From Zeugodacus cucurbitae (taxonomy: Eukaryota; Arthropoda; Insecta; Diptera; Tephritidae), in NCBI RefSeq assembly GCF_028554725.1, contig NC_071671.1, forward strand, positions 3,630,501 through 3,694,500: a stretch of DNA of 64,000 nt. The letters are read 5' to 3'. The position numbers were made by a program, and so were the translations under genes. Below, piece by piece: positions 12,646 through 23,219 of the stretch; within the stretch, counting starts at the first letter, position 1, and every line of letters starts with the position of its first letter. Under the pieces are notes generated by a model. That model worked only from the letters and a program-made list of their open reading frames with translations, was not told the DNA's origin and made no database searches.

Positions 12646-13290
12646 CTCCAAAAATGCTTAAAATCAGATATTCTAGAAATTTTAAACTCAGCGCCATCTA
12701 GCGAATATGTGGCCTACATAATCCTGTTAACATACGCCAGTTGAAGTATGATCTTAATGAATATACTAGTAGAAAACTTCACAGATCTTAAGTAGCAAAC
12801 CCAAGACATATCCAAATATACTCAAAAAATGCACTTAATTGGTCATTCTAGATATCTTGACCTCAGCGCCACCCAGCGCGTAAATGACCTACACCTTTTT
12901 CAACGCGTCCCATACGAAACTATTAGAATTCGACAGTTGAAGAATGTTGTTATCTTATATTCTAGTAGAAACCTCCACAGATCTCAGTGAGCAGACCCGA
13001 GGCATATTGAAAGATACTCTAAAAATACAGACAATTGAACCTTTTATAAATCTTGACCTTAACGCCATGTAGCGAGTATATGACCTACGTCTATTCAAAC
13101 TACACCTACCCAAAACAGTTAGCACACTCAAAACATATACTCTAAAAATGCTCGAAATCTGGCATTCTAGAAATCTTGAACTCAGAGCCATCTAGTACGT
13201 ATATGGCCTACATCTGTTTCAACGCGTCCCACACAATCCTGTTAGAAATCGACAGTTGAAGAATGCTGTTATCTAATATTCTAGTAGAGA
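12646..13290. repeat. Satellite-like array, about 180-base units
   Basis: Four diverged units begin near 12,646, 12,823, 13,019 and 13,142. Each carries a CTAAAAATGC-like start, then ATTCTAGA(A/T)AT(C/T)TT, then CTCAGCGCCA(T/C)C(T/C)AGCG, then a GTGGCCTACAT-like word. Most also carry CGACAGTTGAAGAATG and a TATTCTAGTAGAAAC end. The third unit is shortened to about 123 bases. No terminal inverted repeats were seen, so a local tandem array is more likely than scattered transposons. Confidence 0.65.
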
Positions 13291-14013
13291 CATATGTACA
13301 CCCACCTGCCTCTTCTCACGCATCCAATCCCATTCTCCATAACCAGTTCAAGTCACCACTGAAGCTTATACCACCGAGTGTTCTTTAATTACACCAGATA
13401 CTAAATTCATTTGGTCTATGGCATTTTTGCCATTATTAATTGCCGTTGACCACCCAAATGGCAAAAATCGGCTGCAACAACAAGTGTCTGCGTCATGCGA
13501 ATATTTCTAAGCAGAATATGCTTGCTGCAACGCACTTGTTGGCAACACATTTGCCACATGTGGCGTGCTATGAAGTTGTATGTGGCAGTAATTGCATAAA
13601 ACTTTGCGGCAATGCCGGCCATTTCCGATACGTAAATGCGTTCTAACGCAGTTAAAAGGTGCTGCAATTTTGTCGGGTTTGACACATTGTCGCTGGCGCA
13701 CAGCTGGACGTTGGTTATTTGTGTTTATTGCAAATTTAGGCTCCGAGTAAGTGCTGTTGGATTAGATGGTGAGACAGGTTACTGCTGTAATTGGTGAGAA
13801 ATGGTTGCGGGGTCTTTTTTTAAGAGCCTTTGGTTAGCTTGGAAGATAATTCTTCTTCTTTATAGGATTCCAGTGTTACCTTGGTAGATATTTTGGAGTT
13901 ATGGTTGTTTAGGAAAAGTGTGGTGCTCGTTGTCGGGGTTTGCGCCCCACATTATGCTTCGAATGTATGGATTTATGGTAAGAAATCGGTTTTAAACTGT
14001 CATTAGAGATATT

Positions 14014-14255
14014 AAATATGACTACTAATTCGAGGGAGAGGCTTTGAAAGATCTGTGAACGGTTTCAAGTGCACTCCCAAGAAATCTATAGACTAGTCTT
14101 TCTCAAACACGAAAGTTTATGTGAAGAGGATCTGAAATATACCTCCTAACTCGAGGACAAGGCTTTGACAGACCTTTGGATTGTTTTAAGCTCACTCCCA
14201 CGAAATCTATAGACTAACCTTTCTCAAACGCGAACCTTGATGTGAGGAGGAACAT
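14014..14255. repeat. Tandem dimer, 121-base period
   Basis: The second copy starts at 14,135, exactly 121 bases after the first. Both share AAATAT(G/A)(A/C)C, then TCGAGG, GGCTTTGA(A/C)AGA, GCTCACTCCC-like and AAATCTATAGACTA, then TTTCTCAAAC(A/G)CGAA and TGTGA(A/G)GAGGA. Identity is moderate, so the duplication is old. It has no coding potential. Confidence 0.7.
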
Positions 14256-14259
14256 AAAA

Positions 14260-15580
14260 AAGCATTACCATGATCCATATCTTGTTAAAAAAAGTCAATT
14301 TAAGAAAAATAAGCTAGGGTATATAAGTAATTCAAGTAAAATTAGTACATAGCAATGTCTTTCTTTGACATGCTCCTCATCTATGAGTTAATTGTAAATA
14401 ATACTTTTATACCAAGAATATACACATTAACATACAGACACACCTACAATTGCTGGACATAAAATTTCATTGAATTCTTCCCATTATGCTTGGCATAAAA
14501 CATGGCTTTAATGCCATATCGGAGGTATTTAATATCAGCCGATGGGCGCAAAGTGCAAGTGGCATCAAGCGCATAGCGAGTATACTCGTCTGTGTGGCAA
14601 GTGGAGAAAAAAGTATTCGATGCAAAAATATGCTTGTAACTATGTGCCGGGTTATCTATGGCTGTTTGGCGTTGCACGTTGCAATACACTTAAGTAGTAG
14701 GCAGCAGCATTGTTTGGTTGCATGCCACAGCGCGGCAAATTTATGAACCCAATACAGAATGCCACGCAGCGCAGCGCCACTATAAAGCCGAGGCAACCAT
14801 GTATTTTTACATACGCATAGTTCGAGTAGTATCTATTTGCTATATCGTATCGCCAACAATTTATGTCCACAACATGCGCCTATCTAGGCATGTACTCGAA
14901 GATATTAAGGCACTCGAGTGCTGAGTATGCTTAGCTGCCAGTGTGTGTGTGTGTGCTGGAGTATGCGAGATATTTAAGATATCCTTTTGCATATCAGGAA
15001 CAGATAAAACACGCAGGCTTGGCAGATACATAGGCAAAAAAAATGCAAAAAAAAAGAGAATAAAACGTATTCACATTTATTATGCGCACACATAGTACAC
15101 ACATGCAACGCTGTATATCCATATATTTGCAATTTTTTTTTTTGCACACATAAATTCAATACATGCCTATATACTCGTACTTACACAACGTGCTCGTAGT
15201 GCATTCGAACCTCGCCTAGCGCTATCAGGTTGAAAGATATTCTGAAAATTACCGCTACGTCGCGCTTGACAAGTGTGCTGGAGTAGGTGGCGCTGCAGTG
15301 AAAATGCTTGTGTTCGGCAAACGCAAGGCTTCAGTTTTAAATTTTCATTCGGAACATACGATACGTGCAGGAATATCGGAGAAATTGCAGGAAATTTTTA
15401 TTACAGTAAAGTGTTGTATTTCGTTGAGAGAGGAAAATAATTTTAATTACAATAAAAAATAGAAGAGAACTCAGTGGAGAAATAAGAACTGGAAGGTTTG
15501 AAAATCTACAATTTCAGATGCAGTATTAAGTATAGAAATAGACCAATGGATAATAATCGCTAATAAATGCTATTTCCCGC
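14260..15580. other. No gene seen
   Basis: Mixed-composition DNA with a short TG run at 14,941-14,954. Open frames on the two strands overlap and share no known motif. Confidence 0.55.
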
Positions 15581-15589
15581 TAAGTAGGT

Positions 15590-16021
15590 AACTAAAGCGT
15601 CACAACCTCGATAGTTCGGTGAAAATTGCAATCTACCGTACATTGGTGGTTCCTGTGCTAACATACGCCAGTGAAAGCTGTACGCCCTAAAACCAGAAGA
15701 AAACAAGTTATAAGTCTTTGAACGAAAGGTGTAGTACAGAAGTTTCGGACCCGCTACCACGGGCTACAGAACATGCATAAGCACGCCGATATTATCCTCA
15801 TCAAACTCAAAATTATACTCCTAAGCAAATTCTACTGGTGATATGCAGAATTTGCTAAAACAGAGAGAGACCAAAACTTAGATGGATTGTTAGTGTGGAC
15901 TAAGACGCTGAAGCGCTGGAATTACGATGCTGGCGAATTCAAGCAGGGGATAGATATTATTGGAGAAATAAATTGCAGCAAGCGAAGACCCACACCGGGT
16001 TGTGGAGCTGATGATGACGAG
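15590..16021 (+). mobile_element. Decayed LINE 3' end with TGA-type tail
   Basis: The plus strand reads AIYRTLVVPVLTYASESCT near 15,632-15,690, the motif downstream of LINE reverse transcriptase (xxYKxLIxPVLxYGSExW). After frameshifts it continues with ERPKLRWIVSVD at about 15,870 and ends LQQAKTHTGL near 15,995, a typical LINE terminus. TGATGATGACGA follows as a short 3' tail. Stops and frame changes show it is dead. It belongs to a different family from the AAG-tailed copies at 10.3 and 19.3 kb. Confidence 0.7.
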
Positions 16022-18765
16022 TAAGTTGTTGTAAACAATTATCTAAACCCTGTTTGAAGCGAAAATCGTCAACGAGATCATCTAAGGGAAGTGTCAGAAA
16101 ACAAGCTGTATCGACGGGGTCGGAGCAAATGGAGAGGATTGTTAGGTGGAGGAGTTATGGATGGGTTCGTTTCGGCAGACAATAGGGTGGTTAGTTTCGA
16201 GCTGGAACTCATTGCACGCTGTGGAAATACTATTAACATCTTAAAGTATGGTTGGATCATAGGAATATCTTAGATTCGATATGGATATTTCTAAAGAATA
16301 GAAGATATTGCAGCAGATCTTTGTAAAAGTCAAGGTAACTCGTCAGTCAACGTATTAATATTCATAAATCAATACATTCTCAATAATGAACTAGGGTTCT
16401 CATTGAATTATGCGGTGTCAGATGTAGTCTGGTACTACTGGCTATAATTGTATTCATATATCAGTTGAGGCAATATTTAATACAAAGCTTTTTCTATCGG
16501 TGATCCGTGGAAGTAAAAGCTACAATTTTAGACGAGTTTTTTCTTATAGTAGGAGCGTCTTAACTTTTTCTTATGAAGAAATGTATTTCTTATAACATCA
16601 CGGTGAGCCAAAAAGAGAGAGTGAAGCTTGGATAGACCTTACATCGTTAGATTGGATAAAAAGAAAGCCGAAGAGAAATAAAAATAGTCCAAGGATTAAA
16701 AGCTTATGACTTAGGCCGGTTGAGATATCGTTACATTGAAACTAGCTAGCTTGTGAGCGAATCGAGGTCTATTTCTCTAGGATGAAGAACAACTACGCTT
16801 CATTTGGCGTCAATTGGGAGGAGAAGAACGTACTGATATGGGAAAACAATAGCTTAAGCGGTTGCTGTGTCAAAAAATTTGTTGATTTTTTCGTATTAAA
16901 ATTAAAAATAAGCAGATAATTATGAAGATGAAATTTAATAACTCACAAAAGTGGTCTACAAAGTAAAATTTGCCTTAAGTCCTCTACCTACACACCAAAC
17001 CAAATAATATACATACCTTACAGCAGAAAATTTAAAACCGCCAGTCTTGATTGATTTGTCTTCTTTTCTTTCACTACTTCCTCAACTGAGTATGCAGTAC
17101 TTAATTGAATCAACTCCCATCTTTTGGGTGGCTTGGCGCGCTCAAAAGAAATCTCAAAAATGTCCCCACAACAGCTTCATTGGTGGCAAAAGCGATTATT
17201 GCCTTTTAATAAACACTTTACTTCTGCTTGGACTTGTGTCTGCTCCACTGCAGGGCGCTCTTCCACTTTCCATGCATTGAATATATGACGGTAAATGACT
17301 GTTCGCGCACTTAAAAATGTAATCGATACGCTTGTCTGTAACGCATATTAATTGCAATGCCGGGCCGGCGAACAACGCGCCGCACAACACACACGTGTGC
17401 AACTGTTGCGGTTGCTGCTTCTGCTGTTGCGACTGCTGCTGAGGCAGTGAAAGAATTTCAATTTGTTGTCTTACTGTTGCTGCAACTTGCGCTGCTCACT
17501 GTCGCTCTGTCGAACGCATTGCCGCATTGCTGGCACTTTTGCGCATTTTTAAGTAGACGCCAAGATGAAGAGCGCGACAAAGATATGCATGTAAATAGCT
17601 GTGCGGCAGCGTAATGCGTGCATAAATAATAAATTTATAAAATATTTGCGCGCGAACGACATGTTGCAACATGGGCGGGTTGGCGTTTTTTGGGCAACGA
17701 TTGGGTGGCCTCTTTTCCGCTGTGGTGTTGTTGCTGTTGCACTTAAGTGAATTCCACGTAATTGTAAATGTATCTGTTGCATGCCACAATCCTTTGCATG
17801 CGTTTTGTGTCGATAGCAACAGCAATGCATTGCTGCAACACTTTTCTTGCGTAGCAAAGAAGTGAACACAACAGCAATCACACGGAAATTTGTCGTCTAA
17901 CTGTGTGTGGCGAATTCGTGGAACATGCAACAACACAGTGTTGCCACACAAATTTTATTACTTGTAGTCTATAATCGTATTACTACAACAATTCGCGTTC
18001 GCAACTTGCTCAACATGCGTAACTGTTGTTGTTGTTTCCATTTATTTGCTCCAATAGTTGTTGCGTTGATTTGTTCGCCTTAGAAAGTCGCGAATTACCA
18101 TTTTTGGTAGCAACTAACTGTCGCTACTGTTTGTTGCGTTTCTAAGCTGTTTTTGTTGTTTGATTGCTGCATGATTTGTTGTTGTTTTTTGTGTATTATG
18201 TAAAGCACCACCCATGCGCTGCCGGAGACATAAATTTACTTGCAAATGATGTGACAACTTATGCGCGCAAGTGGGTGGTTGCTGCAAGGTCTCATGCTTG
18301 ACTCAGCTAGTATTGCGGAGACTCATTCGTATGTTCTAACATTCGTGGGTTTCTTGTGATAGTGCACGAAAGAGACGAAAAGTCGGGGCGAACTTAAGCA
18401 GTTTTGAGTCAGACAACTCCCATCTTTAAATAAATAAAATTTATCATTCTTAAGAAAATTTGGTCGAAAATGTTTGGTGTCATAGGTCTAAGCGCTAATC
18501 TGTCAGAAAAAGAGAGGTCCTCATTTATAAATAATAATGTTGAATTCTTCAAGGTCCTTAAGATGAAATATTTTAGTGTTCGAAGAAGACAGTAGACATT
18601 CGAAAGGGACTTTTATGGACGAAGTCTTAAAATAAGGCAGAAAATGTTCTCGGATAAAAGTAAAACAATTTGGAAATTGTTTTCATCGATTATTTTGGAA
18701 AATAGAAAACCATGAATAATGGCTATTAATAAATATAGCTTTACAGAAATAATTTAAGATAATTG
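16022..18765. other. No gene seen; trinucleotide-rich DNA
   Basis: The stretch 17,350-18,190 is rich in TTGTTG, GCTGCT and CAACAA words and gives long Cys/His/Leu-rich frames on both strands at once. This is typical of repeat shadows. The 16,022-17,340 part is AT-rich with no motif. Confidence 0.55.
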
Positions 18766-18769
18766 AAGG

Positions 18770-19312
18770 AGGATTGGCGTACGCCGATGATCTCGATATC
18801 ACAACTTGGAAACAACACCTGCGCCGTTAGTTCTGCTTTTTCCAGACTAGATAAAGAAGCGAAGTGTATGGGTCTGGTGGTGAACGAGGACAAAACGAAA
18901 TATCTCCTGTCATCAAACAAACAGTCACCGCATTCGCGAAGATTTATGGTCCCTTAAACATTGGCAACGGCGAATACCGCAGAAGATGGAATGATGAGCT
19001 GTATGTGTTATTCGACGACATTGACATAGTTCAGCGGATAAAAAGACAGCGGCTACGCTGGCTAGGTCATGTTGTCCGAATGGACGAAAGTGCTCCAGCT
19101 CTGAAAGTGTTCGATGCTGTACCCGCTGGTGGAAGCCGAGGAAGATGGAGACCTCCACTCCGATGGAAGGACCAGGTGGAGAGGGACCTGGCTTCGCTTG
19201 GTATAACCAATTCGCGCCAAACTGCCAGAAGGAGGGATAAGTGGCGCGCTGTTGTGGACTCGGCTATAACCGGGTAAGCGGTGTCTACGTTAGTCAAGAA
19301 GAAGAAGAAGAA
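18770..19312 (+). mobile_element. LINE remnant with RT YADD box and 3' tail
   Basis: The plus strand has LAYADDLDI near 18,775, the catalytic YADD box of a reverse transcriptase. It is followed in shifted frames by VVNEDKTKYLLSSNKQ. An internal deletion then joins this to KIYGPLNIGNGEYRRRWNDE, RLRWLGHVVRMDESAPALKV and RPPLRWKDQVERDLASLGI, ending at 19,277. The element finishes in GAAGAAGAAGAAGAA, the same AAG-type 3' tail as the copy at 10.25 kb. The 5' part and most of the RT are missing. Confidence 0.8.
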
Positions 19313-19463
19313 TTGAAGGAGGAAACGGGAACCAAAACCGATTGCATTTAAAGAAGAAGAAAGTTAAAAGACGATACACAGTGCTACAACATAATTGAAA
19401 TGATGGAAGAATGCTATAAATAGAGACTCGAATTGTTTCCAGATTCATATCCGTCTATATCCG

Positions 19464-19600
19464 GCTTTCGGCGACTTTTTTCTCTTCTCAGATCTTCAAA
19501 GAGTGTACGCTGGTAAGGAATTTAGCGACAATGGGGAAGTAATCTTGGAGGCAAAGGCCTATTTTGAAGCAAAGAAAGACTTTCTAACCACCCTAACCCC
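19464..19600 (+). mobile_element. Mariner transposase C-terminal remnant
   Basis: The frame FGDFFLFSDLQRVYAGKEF continues SDNGEVILEAKAYFEAKKDF. This fits the C-terminus of many mariner transposases (DFxLFxxLKxxLAGKKFxxNEEVIxExxAYFxxK). Nothing else of the element is recognisable, no terminal repeat is seen nearby, and the following residues do not match the family. Confidence 0.55.
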
Positions 19601-21635
19601 TATCATTACTTATTGCCACCAAAAAGTATACCCTAATAAATATCTCAAAGTTCGCCCTAGCATCTGCAACACCTTCATGAGCGCGTTACACCGTGTGACA
19701 ACTGTGAAATATGCCGCTAGACATTTGCGTTACTCATAATGCACGCATCGTTGATAGCACTGCAACAGCAACAACAAAGTAACAATAAAAACAACAGTCA
19801 CTACAGCGCAGTTGAGGTGAAAATAGAACGCGCTCACGCTAGAGCTAACGATGCGGCAGCGTTGCGTGGCGTTGGCAATGTTGTGTGTAGCCTGATGTGT
19901 CGTTGATTTGCAATAGAATAGTTGTTGCTGGAGTATGGTGCATTTTTGCTAGGCACCTTGGCATTTTGCTGCTGCTCTGAATGTGGCTTACAACGCAACG
20001 CCCTTGCTGCCGCACATACTCACAGATGGTTGACAGCGTAGCATATGTGGCACGTCGCAGGCAACCAAAGCGACGGTGAAATGGCACACTTGAAAACGCA
20101 CACTTACACAAGTGGAAAGGGAGCGGCGAGCAGGAAGGTGGGAGCAAGCGGAGACATCTGCCACTGCTGTTGGTTTCCTGGCAAAGATTGTGAATTCGGG
20201 ATTTGTTTATGTTGTCAGCTCCTCCGCAAAATTTCGTTAGTTGCCAACACAGCGTTGCAGTCAACATGCTGTCAGAGGGGAGGGGAGGGGAGGCGCAGGC
20301 GCTGCTGCATGTTGAGGCGGCTAGAAATTCTCTGTAGTGATTGCAATATTTTTGGGGCGCTGCAGACAATTGCTTGTTGATGTCTAATGTTTGCACTCGT
20401 TGTTGCAACATTTTATTTTTGCACCTTTACGGCTGTAACAATTATCTCGCGCTTGTTGTTGTTGCCGCGCACTGCGTGCATATTTTACCGCAGATCTTTG
20501 CTTCTGTTCCAGCCCACGCAAACAACTGCAATGAAATGCTGTGAGGCGAACATTGCTATTGTTGCTACATTCGAAATGAAATCAGAAAGCGAAATCCCCG
20601 GCAAAATGCACCAATTTGCTACCTGAAAAATTTTACTTTATTTTCACTTCGCTGCTGTGGCGCGGCTACTTGTTGTCGCTACCGTATGTTGCACGCATTT
20701 TCTGTACGCTGCTACCTTTTTGTGTTTGCATAACAGCAACATCAGTTTCACCGCTCACGTGTTGATCTCTAACCGTCACAGCTAGCCTAGCCTGCCCACA
20801 CTGTGGTTGCTGGTAGCCCGCTGTCTTCACTTGCAACAACTTGCCGTTGTCTGTTTGTGTGTCTCGAAGATGGAATCTCTCTCTTTGCACAGCATTGTTT
20901 TCTAGTTTCCCTCGTATGACGCTGATTTGCAATTGTAATTCATAAATTTACAATCGCTACAATTTTGAAAAATTCTCATACACAGCGCTGCCTATCTTTA
21001 TTGTTATTGTTATTGTTATATTTCAGTGGTGCAACTCTTCCACTGCAATTGCTGTCAACACACCACTGCATATTGTTTCTCTGCTTCGTCTACGCTTGTT
21101 GCCAAAAGGCTGTCTTGTCCGTTGTTCACGTCAACTGAGGCTTATATCGCTGTCATGTTGCTTGTTGTTTGTTGTTGTTTCTACTGCTGATCTGTTGCAT
21201 TTATGCAGAGGCCTATGCGTTAAATAATTGTATTTTGATTGGCGTTACAAACTAAGTGATTGCTTCACATGTTTTTTGCCTAGTGCGTTTCGACCCACTG
21301 ACTTTCAGTAGTTTGGGTCAAACTTGGTAAGATAGTGCCGCATGATTATTTTCTGATTTCTTTGAAGTGGTTGCATTGGCGAACAGAAATACCAAAACTA
21401 TGTATATCTTTTAAAGTTTTATTACTAGCTATTGAATATTGATATTTTATGCAAGCAATGATGTACAGACCCCTTTGGTCATAGTTTCAAATGTACTAAG
21501 ATTAAACTGTAACTTAAAGTGTAACTTTCAATTGAAGTGTCTTGATAACTTACCAAAACGAATTTCGATGTCTCATTTTATATATTAAATTGAGAATAAC
21601 TACATAAACTTGATTATAAAGTCGGAATATCAGAT
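19601..21635. other. No gene seen; GC-richer CAA/TTG region
   Basis: The region 19,740-21,190 is rich in CAACAA and TTGTTG words and in Cys-coding TGC/GCA words, producing overlapping frames on both strands, up to 188 codons. A GGGGAGGGGAGGGGAGG run lies at 20,277-20,293. No exon is supported. Confidence 0.55.
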
Positions 21636-21639
21636 TATA

Positions 21640-22487
21640 TTAGGTTGGCAAATATCACCCTTCCGCCTCCACGGACAGCCTCTTTTGAGTTCAACTTTAC
21701 ACCACCAAGGGCGTTCGCCATGGACTGGAACAGGTGGTAATTACTTGGCACTATGTCCGGGCTATATGGTGGATGTGATAAAACATCCCATCCGACGTAG
21801 CTTCTGATGAGTCATCAACGAAGTTTGTGGTCTGGCGTTGTCCTGGTGGAACACTACAGTTGTTCGCAGTATATGGTAGAATTAAGCGTCTGGCCATATG
21901 GGAACAGCTCATTATACCCTTCCAATCACACCAAACACACAGCAAAACCTTCCTGGCCATCAATCCCGGCATGGCCACTGTTTGGGACGCTTCACCGGTC
22001 TTCGACCAAGACCGTTTTCGCTTGATATTGTCGTATGTGATCCATTTTTCGCCGCCAGTCACCATCCGCTTCAAAAATGGGTTGAGTTTGTTCCGTTTCA
22101 GCAGCATATCACAGGCGTTGATTCGGTCCTGAAAGTTTTTTTGCGTCAAATCTTGCGGCACTCAAACATCAAGCTGTTTGTGTTTCCAGCCTTCTGCAGA
22201 TGGTTTAAAATGGTTCTCCTGGGCGATGTCACGAGATGCCACATGTCGGTCTAACTCGATGTTTTCCATGATTTGTTCGGTATTCGTCGTCACAGGTCTC
22301 CCGCCGGCTGGCTTATCCATGGTGTCGTTTTCACCCACTTTAAATCGTCGAAACCATTCCTCCGCAGTTCGACATATGTCAAGACCTTTCAAGGAAGTAT
22401 AGTACTGCTAGATACCTGCTCTGTAGCGCCTAATACATAGCCGCGAAATTCAAAAGACAAAAAGACGGAAGGGATTTGCCAACCTCA
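21640..22487 (-). mobile_element. Mariner copy 1, internally deleted, dead
   Basis: The termini are TTAGGTTGGCAAAT on the left and the complement of TGAGGTTGGCAAAT on the right. Both are flanked by TA (21,638-21,639 and 22,488-22,489), the mariner target duplication. The minus strand encodes EEWFRRFKVGEND, DKPAGGRPVTTNTEQIMENI, DRINACDMLLKRNKLNPFLK and VTGGEKWITYDN. The first catalytic Asp of the D,D34D triad (TGDEKW) has become Gly. The second, in HQDNARPQTS, survives only in a shifted frame. About 850 bases remain of the 1.3 kb usual for the family, and the copy is frameshifted, so it cannot move itself. Confidence 0.9.
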
Positions 22488-23219
22488 TATTAGAAGTTTT
22501 TCTATGATTGAAAATAATCAATAATTTAATAAATAATATTTATTTTATGTGGTTCTAATACAATATAATATAGTTTTATAATACATTTTTATATATTAAA
22601 CAGTGTTTGAGATATTTGCAAGAAATACAAATCAGACTTACCCAAATACTAATTCAACTTCGATCATGAATTCCGTAATTTAAACTTGTCTGCAAACTAT
22701 AAATTAAAGTGTTAAATGATTAAGATTTGTTAATAAAGTAGGTAAACTCACATGGGATTTTGGGTAGCAGCAGTATCGTGCTGATTTCCAATGAAGTTCA
22801 GTTATAAGCTTGATACATCTAGGTACCTGTAATAAAATAAGTCTCGGGAAGATATTACTTATTGTTAAAAATTCTCAAATAAATACTATTTTTTCTATTA
22901 CATTTTTAAATATTTTTTTTTTATATAATCCTTAGATAATAAGGAAACTAAACTATCTCAAACATGCCTTTGACAATATGCATATATGAGAATAGAAACA
23001 CTACTATAGACTTAATAATACTCAGAAATAATTTCAGTTTTTCTTCCAAAGTTGGGCTCTTTTGGAGAGCAGAGCAAATTTGATGTACTTCCTCTCATAG
23101 CCAACAACTTATATATACTAGTTTCCGCTTCCTTCCAACTTTGAGCAAGTTGTTCTTTGTCGTCTCTCATATATATATTTTTAGGTGACATTATGCACAC
23201 CATAAATTTACACTCATTC

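Noticed and set aside
19845..20411. Long minus-strand open frame of 188 codons as a gene
   Set aside because: It overlaps a plus-strand open frame in the same CAA/TTG/TGC-rich DNA, is Cys/His/Ser/Leu-rich with no domain, and has no splice or promoter context.
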